NCBI GenBank assembly: GCA_025458865.1
Contig: JALORP010000004.1
Location: forward strand, 1 to 64,000
Direction: 5' to 3'
DNA length: 64,000 nt
Source of the DNA: Steroidobacteraceae bacterium
GTDB taxonomy: Bacteria > Pseudomonadota > Gammaproteobacteria > Steroidobacterales > Steroidobacteraceae
Shown in pieces: positions 1 to 8,400 of this stretch. The notes below the pieces were generated by a model. It had not been told where the DNA came from, made no database searches, and saw only the letters and a list, made by a program, of their open reading frames with translations. The stretch's first letter is position 1; every line of letters starts with the position of its first letter. The position numbers and the translations under genes were made by a program.

Positions 1-193
1 CGAGCGGGTCACCCGTGCCGGGGTGACGGAGTTCCGGCATCAGATCCACGGTCCGACCGGGCCGGTGGCCATCTACACCCGCCGCAGCAGCGGCACGGCC
101 GCGAGCGCCGACTCGGTGCGCAGCCGGGCGGCCAGGGCGTCAACCGCCACGGGGGCCTCGACGGTTGTACATACAAATGGCTATACTGGCAAC
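1..193. other. left-edge stretch without a recognised gene
   Basis: An open frame enters from the left edge on the plus strand and reads into brnT in the same frame. On the minus strand an Ala/Leu/Arg-rich open stretch ends with a stop at about 73-75. Neither is recognisable as a known family, and the second could be the C-terminal tail of a gene disrupted by the toxin-antitoxin locus. No gene call is made apart from the brnT promoter at its right end. Confidence 0.4.
158..187 (+). promoter_or_regulatory. candidate brnT promoter with operator palindrome
   Basis: A -10 like TATACT (182-187) lies 18 bp after a weak -35 like TCGACG (158-163). Between them is a dyad, TTGTA-CA-TACAA (165-176), with perfect 5-bp arms. 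brnTA operons are autoregulated by the antitoxin or complex at their promoter (family knowledge), so an operator in the spacer is plausible. Transcription would start near 194, the proposed GTG start, so the mRNA may be leaderless (inference). Confidence 0.45.
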
Positions 194-505
194 GTGGGCG
201 AGCGTGTCGCCGGCTTCGAATGGGAAGACGGCAAGCGCGCCAAGTGCACCCGGCACGGCGTGTCGATCGCCGAGATCGAGGCGCTGTTTCGGGGCGAGGT
301 TTGGGTCTTTCCGGACATCTCCCATTCGGACCGGGAAACCCGCTGCCTGGGCATTGGCCGGACGGCCGCGGGCCGGCACGTGTTCGTGGCGTTCACCTTC
401 CGGCTGCGGGACGGTGAACGCTGGTTGCGGCCGATCAGTGCGAGGTTCATGCATGCGAAAGAAGTCCGGTACTACAAGGCGGAAGTTGCCCGTCGCCAGG
501 ACTGA
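194..505 (+). CDS. brnT: BrnT-family ribonuclease toxin
   Basis: A protein of about 103 residues from a GTG start. It shows the BrnT pattern throughout: N-terminal FEWEDGKRAK, HGVSIAEIEALF, a central DISHSDRETR, then GRHVFVAFTFR and the C-terminal RPISARFMHAKE. BrnT is a RelE-like-fold mRNA endonuclease toxin normally neutralised by BrnA, encoded immediately downstream. The GTG at 194 was chosen because family homology begins a few residues later; longer in-frame starts add an unrelated Ser/Ala/Arg-rich stretch. There is no Shine-Dalgarno, in line with a possible leaderless transcript. The antitoxin gene overlaps its 3' end by 53 nt, a usual BrnTA arrangement, but that antitoxin is truncated here. 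Confidence 0.85.
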   Translation: MGERVAGFEWEDGKRAKCTRHGVSIAEIEALFRGEVWVFPDISHSDRETRCLGIGRTAAGRHVFVAFTFRLRDGERWLRPISARFMHAKEVRYYKAEVARRQD

Positions 506-743
506 CCGGGCCGCCGAGGCGTTCGTCGGCCGGGCGGACCTGACCCGCTATGACCTGAGTGGCCTGCAGCCGGTGCGCTTCGAGTTCGCGCCAAAGTCGG
601 CGCGGCTCAACATGCCGGGATCCGCCCTGCCGCGAAGTCAGCTCGCGCCGCGGTTCTTCTTCCAGAGCACCTCGCTGCCGTTCTCGTGTCGCGCGAGCAC
701 GCGCGCGAGCACGAACAGCAGGTCGGAGAGCCGGTTCAGGTAG
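453..743 (+). pseudogene. brnA: truncated BrnA-type antitoxin
   Basis: The frame opens at an ATG inside brnT. After a basic N-terminus it gives the recognisable antitoxin segment with ADLTRYDLSGLQPVRFEF and then KSARLNM. In intact relatives this is followed at once by the ribbon-helix-helix DNA-binding domain. Here similarity stops at about position 613 and the frame runs antisense into the 3' end of the adenosyltransferase gene, ending at 743. The toxin-binding N-terminal part may still be made, but the operator-binding dimerisation domain is absent. This looks like loss of the 3' half at a junction with the neighbouring gene. Confidence 0.75.
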
Positions 744-1195
744 GTCAGCGGCAGCGGGCCGACGTCCTCCTGCCGCGCGAGCGTCCACACGCGCCGCTCG
801 GCGCGCCGGCACACGGTGCGTGCGACGTGGCAGGCCGCGGCCGAGGGACCGCCGCCGGGCAGGATGAAGTCCTTGAGCGGCGGCAGGTTCGCGTTGAAGG
901 CGTCGAGCTGCTCCTCGAGCCGCGTCACGTGCGCCTCGGTGATCGCGCGGAACCCGGGGATGCACAGCTCGCCGCCGAGGTCGAACAGGTCGTGCTGCAC
1001 GCCCGTCAGCACCTCGCGCACCGCGGCGGGCAGGTAGGGCACGGCGAGCACCACGCCGATGCAGCTGTTGCACTCGTCCACGGTGCCGTAGGCCTCGACG
1101 CGCGCGTCGTCCTTGGGCACGCGGGTGCCGTCGCCGAGGCCGGTGCTGCCGTCGTCGCCGGTGCGGGTGTAGATCTTGGTCAGCCGGTTGCCCAT
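638..1195 (-). CDS. pduO: PduO-type cob(I)alamin adenosyltransferase
   Basis: A 185-residue ATP:cob(I)alamin adenosyltransferase, which makes adenosylcobalamin from ATP and reduced corrinoid in the cytoplasm. The N-terminal ATP-binding motif YTRTGDDGSTGLGDG is at residues 9-23. LPGG and the HVARTVCRRAERR helix with its conserved arginines follow, then the C-terminal NRLSDLLFVLAR. The start at 1195 is set by an AGGAG six bases upstream; a longer frame lacks homology. It lies 19 bp downstream of btuB and is probably cotranscribed with it under the B12 riboswitch, forming an uptake-plus-activation unit. Its 3' end abuts the truncated antitoxin. Confidence 0.95.
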   Translation of the reverse strand: MGNRLTKIYTRTGDDGSTGLGDGTRVPKDDARVEAYGTVDECNSCIGVVLAVPYLPAAVREVLTGVQHDLFDLGGELCIPGFRAITEAHVTRLEEQLDAFNANLPPLKDFILPGGGPSAAACHVARTVCRRAERRVWTLARQEDVGPLPLTYLNRLSDLLFVLARVLARHENGSEVLWKKNRGAS

Positions 1196-1214
1196 CGAAA
1201 TCTCCTCGCGCAGG

Positions 1215-3011
1215 TCAGCGCAGGTCGCGGCCGAGTGTGAGGAACCCACTGCGGTCAGGGGTGTTATAGCCGCTGGCGAGTTCGTACTGCTCGTCGAACA
1301 GGTTCTCGACGCGCGCGGTCAGGCGCCAGCCGCCGGGCAGCGCGAGGCGGGCCGACAGGCTCGCCACGGCGTAGGACGGCAGCTTCACCGGCTCGGGGAA
1401 GCCGAAATCGAGTCGCTCGCCGGCGGCGAGGACGTCGAGCGCCAGCACGTGCACGCCGATGCGCCGGCCGACGGCGAGGGTGTAGTTCTCGCGCGCGCGG
1501 CGCAGCAGGCGCTCGTCGCTGTCGCGGTCGCGCGGGTCCTGCCAGGTGGCCGCGGCGCGAGCGAACCAGGCCTCGCCCTCGTAGCGCCAGGCGGCCTCGA
1601 CACCCTCGATGCGCGCGCGCGCGACGTTTCGGTTCTCGCCGTCGAAGGTGGTGAAGTCGGTGACGACGTACTGGATCAGGTCGTCGATGTCGTTGCGGAA
1701 GGCGGCCAGGGTCAGCTGGTGGCGTTCGCCAATGCGGTGGCGCAGCGCGACCTCGAAGCTCTCCGACGACTCCGGCTGGAGATCCGGGTTGCCGCCGAAG
1801 CCGTAGCGGTCCGTGGCGTCCGGCGCGCGGAAGGCGGTGCCGGCCGCGAGGGACACCGACGTTGCGGCGCCGAGCGCGACGCCGTACTCGAGGTTCCAGG
1901 TCGCCTCGCTGCCGAAGTCCTCGTGGTGCGTGTATCCCACCGCCGCCAGCAGCCGGTGCCGCCCCGCCGTGAACTGGTCCTGCACGTAGGCCAGCTGCAT
2001 GCCGGTGCCCTGGTCGAAGCCAAGGCCGTAGGAGTCAGAGGAGGCGTCCTCCTGCTGCAGCAGAACGCCGGCGGTGACCGAGTGCTTGTCCCCGACCGCA
2101 ACGTCGTTCTGCCAGTCGAGCTGCCAGCGGCGCGTCTTCAGGTAATCCGGCGACTGGTTCTGCTCGATGCGGTCGAGCGCGTGGCCGAGCGTCACGCGCG
2201 TGTCCCAGCCGGCGCGCGGGCTGGCTGCAGCCTCGAGCGCGAAGGCCGCGTTCTCGAAGTCCTGGTCCACCGGCGTGACGAAGAAGTCGGAGTATTCCGA
2301 GGTGCCGGCCGCGTACCAGGCGCGCGCCGCGAGCTCGATCCCGCCCAGCTCGCGCCGCGCCGAGGCGTTCGCGCTCAGGTTGCGGTAGCCGCGGTCCACG
2401 TCGTCGCCCGTGCGGGTGGGGAAGCCCTCGCTGTCGAGCCAGCTGACGCCGAGCGAGGCGCCGCCATCGTCGCCGGCGAAGCCGGCCGCGAGCGCCGCCG
2501 TGCGCGTGTCGTAGCTGCCGCCGCCGACCTCGAGCGAGGTGCCGGCGTATTGGCGAGTGATGACGTTGATCACGCCGCCGATCGCGTCCGAGCCGTAGAG
2601 CGTGGAGCGCGGGCCCTTCACGACCTCGATGCGCTCGACCATGGACGGCGGGACGTTCTGCAGGGAGGCCACGCCGATGGTGCCCGGGTTGATGCGCACG
2701 CCGTCCACCAGCACCAGCACGTGGTTCGACTCGGTGCCGCGCAGGAACAGCGAGGTTTGCTGGCCGGGCCCGCCGGCGCGCGCCACTTCCACGCCGGCCC
2801 GGAAGCGCAGCGCGTCGCCAACGTCCGCGCCGGGCAGGCGCGCGAGTTCCTCGGCCGTGATCACCTCGACCGAGGCGAGCACCTCGGCGTGCGCCGCGGG
2901 CGTGCGCGTGGCGGTGACGATCAGCGGCTCGAGGGCCGGTGAGTCCGCGAGCGCGGTCAGCGAAACGGTCGCGCCGACGGCGGCGGCCACCCAGGATCTT
3001 GTCGTTGTCAT
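1215..3011 (-). CDS. btuB: TonB-dependent outer-membrane cobalamin receptor BtuB
   Basis: 598 residues with a signal peptide (about 1-22, cleaved after ALA). A TonB-box-like PLIVTATRTP follows, then a plug domain with FLRGTESNHVLVLVDGVR and KGPRSTLYGSDAIGGVINV, and a beta-barrel. BtuB imports cobalamin across the outer membrane using TonB energy. The ATG at 3011 has a GGGAGGGAG ribosome-binding site. Control by the upstream cobalamin riboswitch, and an adenosyltransferase gene next in line, make the B12 assignment secure. The C-terminal strand contains YNTPDRSGFLTL as in BtuB homologues but the last residue is Arg, not the aromatic residue usual for BamA recognition. Confidence 0.95.
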   Translation of the reverse strand: MTTTRSWVAAAVGATVSLTALADSPALEPLIVTATRTPAAHAEVLASVEVITAEELARLPGADVGDALRFRAGVEVARAGGPGQQTSLFLRGTESNHVLVLVDGVRINPGTIGVASLQNVPPSMVERIEVVKGPRSTLYGSDAIGGVINVITRQYAGTSLEVGGGSYDTRTAALAAGFAGDDGGASLGVSWLDSEGFPTRTGDDVDRGYRNLSANASARRELGGIELAARAWYAAGTSEYSDFFVTPVDQDFENAAFALEAAASPRAGWDTRVTLGHALDRIEQNQSPDYLKTRRWQLDWQNDVAVGDKHSVTAGVLLQQEDASSDSYGLGFDQGTGMQLAYVQDQFTAGRHRLLAAVGYTHHEDFGSEATWNLEYGVALGAATSVSLAAGTAFRAPDATDRYGFGGNPDLQPESSESFEVALRHRIGERHQLTLAAFRNDIDDLIQYVVTDFTTFDGENRNVARARIEGVEAAWRYEGEAWFARAAATWQDPRDRDSDERLLRRARENYTLAVGRRIGVHVLALDVLAAGERLDFGFPEPVKLPSYAVASLSARLALPGGWRLTARVENLFDEQYELASGYNTPDRSGFLTLGRDLR

Positions 3012-3013
3012 GC

Positions 3014-3073
3014 TCCCTCCCATGCACGCCCGCAGGGGATGTGAAATGACCGCGGGGCGGTGGAGGGGAGGGA
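3014..3073 (-). promoter_or_regulatory. anti-Shine-Dalgarno pairing in the btuB leader
   Basis: On the minus strand the btuB ribosome-binding site reads GGGAGGGA (3021-3014). An exactly complementary UCCCUCCC lies at 3073-3066, between the riboswitch aptamer and the start codon. Eight perfect base pairs could hide the ribosome-binding site. This would be the expression platform of a translation-controlling cobalamin riboswitch (inference from complementarity). Confidence 0.6.
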
Positions 3074-3124
3074 CAGTACGGCGAGGGCCCGGACCGGCCG
3101 TCGCCCACCGCGACACGGCGCCTT

Positions 3125-3300
3125 CGACAGGCCGGTCTCCGGGCTCTCGGCGGGCCTTGCGGGCCTTCGCGTCGCCTTCCCGCCGGCGTGTGCCGGCAGT
3201 GGCTGCAGCTGCTGCGTGACGCGAATTCAGCCGATTACCGTTGCGGGGGCAGCGCCGGAATCGCGATCGCTCGCTCACCGGCTTCCCGTTTAACCCGGGC
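3125..3300 (-). promoter_or_regulatory. cobalamin riboswitch upstream of btuB
   Basis: Read on the minus strand, the order of conserved B12-aptamer elements is complete. GGGAAGCCGGTG comes near the 5' end (about 3294), then the B12 box CCCGCAACGGTAA at about 3235-3247. GCCACTG follows, then a variable stem and CGGGAAGGCGA. The closing element GAGCCCGGAGACCGGCC is near 3130-3146. When adenosylcobalamin binds, such RNAs repress expression of uptake genes. It sits about 115 nt before btuB, in the leader shared with the adenosyltransferase. Confidence 0.95.
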
Positions 3301-3449
3301 GGACCCGGGTCACCTGTCGGCGTGCACTCTAGGTACGGTACCCCCTGCGGTCAAGCCCGGGTTGACGCAGGAGTCGGCGCGCCGCAGGCTGCGGCCGCTG
3401 CCGGGCCTGACCCGGCAGGTTGTCACGGGCTCCGAGGTTGAAGCAGACC

Positions 3450-4223
3450 ATGTCCCATTCGCCCCATCTTCGGGCGGCCCTCGATGCCGCCGCCGCCGCC
3501 GCGGAGGTGATCCGCGGCCTGTATCGCCAGAACGTCAGGGTCGAGGTGAAGGCCGACAAGACGCCCGTGACCGAGGCCGACGTCGGCGCGGAGCGCGCGA
3601 TCCGCGCCGTGCTCGAGGCGCGCTTCCCCGGCTATGGCTTTTTCGGCGAGGAGACGGGCAGCCGCGCGATGGAGTCCGAGTACGTCTGGCTCGTGGATCC
3701 CATCGACGGCACCAAGGCCTTCGTGCGCGAGTACCCGATGTTCTCCACGCAGATCGCGCTGATGCACCGCGGTGCGCTGGTGCTCGGCGTGTCGAGCGCG
3801 CCCGTGTACGGCGAACTGGCGTGGGCGGAGCGGGGACAGGGCGCGTTCCTCGACGGGCAGCCGCTGCAGGTGAGCGACATCGCGGAGCTCTCGTCAGCGG
3901 CGCTCTCCGCCGGCAACCTCAAGTCGCTCGCGCGTTCGGACGCCTGGGATCGCTACGGCGGGATCGTCGCCGAGGTGAGCCGCATCCGCGGCTACGGCGA
4001 CTTCCTGCACTACCACCTGCTCGCGGCCGGCAAGATCGACGCCGTGATCGAGTCGGACCTCAACATCCTCGACATCGCCGCGCTCGCGGTGATCGTCGAG
4101 GAAGCGGGCGGACGGGTGACCGACCTGGCCGGCGGGCCCGTGACGCTGGCGACGACGAGCCTGCTTGCGACCAACGGGCGTCTGCACGACCTGCTGCTCG
4201 AGCGAATGCGCTGGGGTCGCTGA
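3450..4223 (+). CDS. inositol monophosphatase-family phosphatase (histidinol-phosphatase-like)
   Basis: 257 residues. The Mg-dependent phosphatase signatures are present: GFFGEETG around residue 60, the metal-binding WLVDPIDGTKAF around 75-86, and a C-terminal LDIAALAVIVEEAGG carrying the last metal-ligand Asp. The spacing and the KAFVREYPMFSTQIAL segment resemble the HisN-type histidinol phosphatases. CysQ (3'-phosphoadenosine 5'-phosphate phosphatase) is a less likely alternative. The ATG at 3450 is chosen because an upstream TTG would add ten residues without homology. It is divergent from the B12 riboswitch and followed by the RND genes, which gives no clue to its substrate. Confidence 0.85.
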   Translation: MSHSPHLRAALDAAAAAAEVIRGLYRQNVRVEVKADKTPVTEADVGAERAIRAVLEARFPGYGFFGEETGSRAMESEYVWLVDPIDGTKAFVREYPMFSTQIALMHRGALVLGVSSAPVYGELAWAERGQGAFLDGQPLQVSDIAELSSAALSAGNLKSLARSDAWDRYGGIVAEVSRIRGYGDFLHYHLLAAGKIDAVIESDLNILDIAALAVIVEEAGGRVTDLAGGPVTLATTSLLATNGRLHDLLLERMRWGR

Positions 4224-4325
4224 CGCGCGGCCCGGACTGCCCATTTTGGGCGGCCGAGGCAGAGCGGGGTAGCTGCGGGCAGGTAAATTGACGGGTTCCG
4301 CGCCGACCGACGGGGAGACGTCTCG

Positions 4326-5396
4326 ATGCCGCCAATTCCCACGATGCTGCGCCGCCACTGGCTTGCGGCAGCCGCCTGCACCGCCTTGCTGGCCGGCGGG
4401 TGCTCGAGCGAAGCCCCGCCGGTCGTTGCACAGGATGTCGAGAGGCCCGCCGAGATCTTGGAGGTCGGCGCATCCGGACCCGAGTCCGGCCTGCGCTTTC
4501 CGGGCCGCGTCCGGGCGGCGCAGCGGGCGGAGCTCACCTTCAGCGTGCCCGGCAAGCTCGTCGAGCTGCCGGTCCGGGAAGGCCAGCAGGTGGCGACCGG
4601 TGCGCTCATTGCGCGCCTCGACCCCGGCAGCTACCAGTCGCGGCTGGCCTCGGCGCAGGCCGAGTTCGACAAGGCGAAGAGCGATTACGAGCGTGTGCGG
4701 ACCATCTGGGAGCGCTCGAAGGCCGTCGCGCAGGTGGACGTGGACCAGAAGCGCACGGCGATGGAGGTCGCGCGCTCGACCCTCGCCGCGGCGCGCAAGG
4801 ACGTGGCGGACACGCGGCTGACGGCGCCCTTCGCGGGCGTCGTGGCGCGCCGCCACGTCGAGAACTTCCAGAACGTGCAGGCGAAGGAACCCATCGTCAG
4901 CCTGCAGGACGCGGCGCAGCTCGAGGTGGTGATCCACGTCCCCGAGCGCGTGGTGCGCGGCGAGCCGAGGCGGGCCGAGGGATACGCGACCTTCGAAGGC
5001 GTGCAGGACCGCCGCTTCCCGGTGAAGCTGAAGTCGATCGCCACCGAGGCCGACCCGCAGACGCAGACCTATGAAGTCGTCCTCGGCCTCACTGTGCCCG
5101 CCGGCGTGACGGTGCTGCCGGGGATGTCGGCGACCGTCTTTCCGCAGGAGGCGACCGGGCCGGGTGTGGATGCCGTCGTGCGAGTGCCGGTCGAGGCGGT
5201 GTTCGCCGATGCCGAGGGCGTGCCGCAGGTCTGGGTGGTGGATGCCGAGACCTCCCGCGTCGCGGCTCGCGCGGTCGAGACCGGTTCGCTGGAGGGCGGC
5301 GAGGTGGTGGTGATCCGCGGACTGGCCGCGGGCGAGCGCATCGTGACCGCCGGCGTCCATCACTTGCGCGCCGGCATGCGCGTTCGTCCGCTCTGA
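4326..5396 (+). CDS. RND efflux periplasmic adaptor lipoprotein
   Basis: 356 residues with a lipoprotein signal ending in LLAGGC, so probably anchored to the inner membrane facing the periplasm. It then follows the membrane-fusion-protein plan: FPGRVRAAQRAEL and a lipoyl-like half, an alpha-helical hairpin (about 105-160), ADTRLTAPFAGVVARR closing the second lipoyl half, a beta-barrel domain, and a C-terminal membrane-proximal domain ending GERIVTAGVHHLRAGMRV. It bridges the permease encoded 15 bp downstream to an outer-membrane channel. No TolC-like gene is seen here, so the channel must be encoded elsewhere. The ATG at 4344 is an alternative start. Confidence 0.93.
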   Translation: MPPIPTMLRRHWLAAAACTALLAGGCSSEAPPVVAQDVERPAEILEVGASGPESGLRFPGRVRAAQRAELTFSVPGKLVELPVREGQQVATGALIARLDPGSYQSRLASAQAEFDKAKSDYERVRTIWERSKAVAQVDVDQKRTAMEVARSTLAAARKDVADTRLTAPFAGVVARRHVENFQNVQAKEPIVSLQDAAQLEVVIHVPERVVRGEPRRAEGYATFEGVQDRRFPVKLKSIATEADPQTQTYEVVLGLTVPAGVTVLPGMSATVFPQEATGPGVDAVVRVPVEAVFADAEGVPQVWVVDAETSRVAARAVETGSLEGGEVVVIRGLAAGERIVTAGVHHLRAGMRVRPL

Positions 5397-5411
5397 CCTG
5401 CGAGGCGGCCC

Positions 5412-8400
5412 GTGAATCTTGCCGAGCTGACGCTGCGCAAGCCCACGATCGCGTGGGTGAGCTGCCTCCTGCTGCTGGTGGGCGGCTATATCGCCTACCA
5501 GGGACTCGGTCGCTTCGAGGATCCGGAGTTCGTGATCCGGCAGGCTGTAATCACGACGCCCTACCCGGGTGCCCTGCCGACGCAGGTCGCCGAGGAGGTC
5601 ACGGACGTGATCGAGGGCGCGGTCCAGCAGCTCCAGGAGCTGAAGGAGGTCACCTCCGTCTCCCGCGTGGGCAGCTCGACCGTCAAGGTCGAGGTGGACA
5701 TGCGCTTCGCGCGCACGCGCGACGAGCTGGAGCAGGTCTGGGACAAGCTCAGGCGCAAGGTTGCGGATGCGCAGCGCCGGTTGCCACCGGGCGCGGGGCC
5801 ATCGATCGTCAACGACGACTTCGGCGACGTCTATGCGCTGTTCTTCGCCGTCACAGGCGAAGGCTACAGCCTGCGGCAGATCCACGACTACGTGGACGGC
5901 CTGCAGCGCGAGCTGCTGCTGGTTCCCGGCGTCGCGAAGGTCGCGACGCTGGGCGCGCCGCGCGAGGCGATCTTCGTCGAGATCTCGTCCGCCCGCGCCG
6001 CGCAGCTCGGCATCCCGCTCGAGCGCGTCCACGCTGCCCTGCGAGAGCAGAACGTGATCACGCCGGCCGGCAACACGCTCGCCGGGTCGCTGCGCATCGA
6101 GGTGAGCCCCACCGGGCAGCCTGCCTCCGTCGAGGCGGTCGCCGGTCTCGCCCTCGCGTCGGCAGGCGGCGATCGCGTCATCTTCCTCCGGGACGTGGCG
6201 GACGTGAGCCGGGGCTACGTCGAGCCGCCGCAGGCGCTGATGCGCCATGACGGACGGCCGGCCATCGGGCTCGGCATCTCGAACATCTCCGGCGGCAACG
6301 TCGTCGCAATGGGAGACGCGGTCCGCGCCCGGCTCGCGGAGCTCGAGGCCCAGCGGCCGGTCGGCATGGAGCTCAACGTCGTCTCCTACCAGTCCGACTC
6401 GGTCCGCGCGGCGGTGGACGGATTCGTCGTCAACCTCGTGGCCGCGGTGGTCATCGTGGTCCTGGTGCTCGTGGTGTTCATGGGGCTGCGCAGTGGCCTG
6501 ATCGTTGGCGCGGTGCTGCTGCTCACGGTGGCCGGCACGCTGGTGGCAATGCTGCTCGACGACATCGCGATGCAGCGCATCTCGCTCGGCGCGCTGATCA
6601 TCGCGCTGGGCATGCTGGTGGACAACGCGATCGTGGTCACCGACGGCATCCTCGTGCGCATGCAGCGCGGCGAGGATGCCGCGCGCGCGGCGGTCGAGGT
6701 GGTGGAGGCCACGAAGTGGCCGCTGCTCGGCGGCACGGCCGTCGGCATCCTAGCCTTCAGCGCGATCGGCCTGTCGCCCACGGACATGGGCGAGTACGCC
6801 GGCTCTCTGTTCTGGGTGATCCTCTATTCGATGCTGCTCAGCTGGCTGTTCGCAGTGACGTTGACGCCGCTGTTCTGCGTGCGGTTCCTGAAGGTCGCGC
6901 CGCGGGCCGGCGGCGAGCTGCAGGCCGGCGCGCTGGTGACGCGCTACCGCGGTCTGCTCCGTGCCGTGCTGCGCCGGCGCGCGTTTACCGGCCTCGTGCT
7001 GCTCGCCCTGCTCGCAGCGGCCGTGGGCGGCTTCGGTTTCGTGCCCCCGGGCTTCATGCCGGAATCGGCGCGGCCCCAGTTCGTGGTGGACATGTCCCTG
7101 CCGCAGGGCACGGACATCGGGGCGACGGCCGCGGAGCTCGAGAAGGCGGAGGAGCACGTCCGCTCGCGTCCTGGCGTCACGCACATCACCACCTTCGTCG
7201 GGCAGGGCGGATTGAGGTTCATGCTGACGTACTCGCCCGAGGATCCGAACAGCGCCTACGGCCAGCTCCTCGTGGACGTCGAGGACGCGAAGCTGATCCC
7301 GGGGCTCGTCACGGAACTGCAGGCCTCGCTCGAGCAGCGGCATCCGGGCGCCGAGGTCAAGGCCTGGAAGTTCATGCTCGGCCGCGGCGGCGGGAAGAAG
7401 ATCGAGGCGGCCTTCCGCGGCCCCGAGCCGCAGGTCCTGCGCCGTCTCGCCGACCAGGCGACCGCCATCATGGCGGCCGATCCCGGCGCGGTGGCGGTGA
7501 GGGACGACTGGCGGCAGAAGGTGCCGGTACTTCGCCCTGCGCTCGACGACGTGGCCGCGCAGCGCGCCGGCGTGACGCTGCCGCAGGTCAGCGATGCCCT
7601 GAACCGCGCCCTGACCGGCAGCCAGGTCGGCGTCTACCGCGAGGGGGACGACCTGATTCCCATCGTTTCGCGCGCCCCGGCCGATGAGCGGGCCGTGTCG
7701 ACGCAGCTCGACAGCGTGCAGGTGTACAGCCCCGCGGCGCAGCGATACCTGCCGCTGGGGCAGCTCGTCACGGGCGTTGAGGTCGAGTGGGTCGACGCGA
7801 TGATCCGCCGCGTGGACCGGTTTCCGACCATCAAGGCCCAGGCGGATCCGCTGCCCGGCGAGCTGCCCGCGCCACTGCTCGACCGGCTGCGGCCGCAGAT
7901 CGAGGCGATCGAGCTGCCGCCGGGCTATGCGCTGGAGTGGCACGGCGAGTACAAGGCCTCCAAGGAGGCGAACGCGGGCCTGGCCCAGGCAGCGCCTTAC
8001 GGCTTCGCCGCGATGATCCTGGCGGTGGTTTTCATGTTCAGCGCGCTGCGCCAGCCGCTCGTGATCTGGCTCACCGCGCCGCTCGCCATCGTTGGCGTGA
8101 CCGCGGGCCTGCTGCTCTTCCAGGCGCCGTTCGAGTTCATGGCGATCCTCGGCTTCCTGAGCCTGATCGGCATGCTGGTCAAGAACTCGATCGTGCTGGT
8201 CGACGAGGCGGATTCCGAGATCCGCGGTGGGAAGCCGGGGCTTCAGGCCGTGATCGACGCCGCGCTGAGCCGCGCGAGGCCGGTATTCCTCGGCGCCCTC
8301 ACCACGATTCTCGGCGTGGCGCCGCTGCTCGCAGACCCCTTCTTCAAGAGCATGGCCGTGACGATCATGTTCGGGCTCGCCTTCGCGACCCTGCTGACGC

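Noticed and set aside
1176-2942. 588-codon plus-strand frame opposite btuB
   Set aside because: Very high GC leaves long open antisense frames; its product is Val/Arg/Ala-rich without any family, and the opposite strand encodes a clear BtuB.
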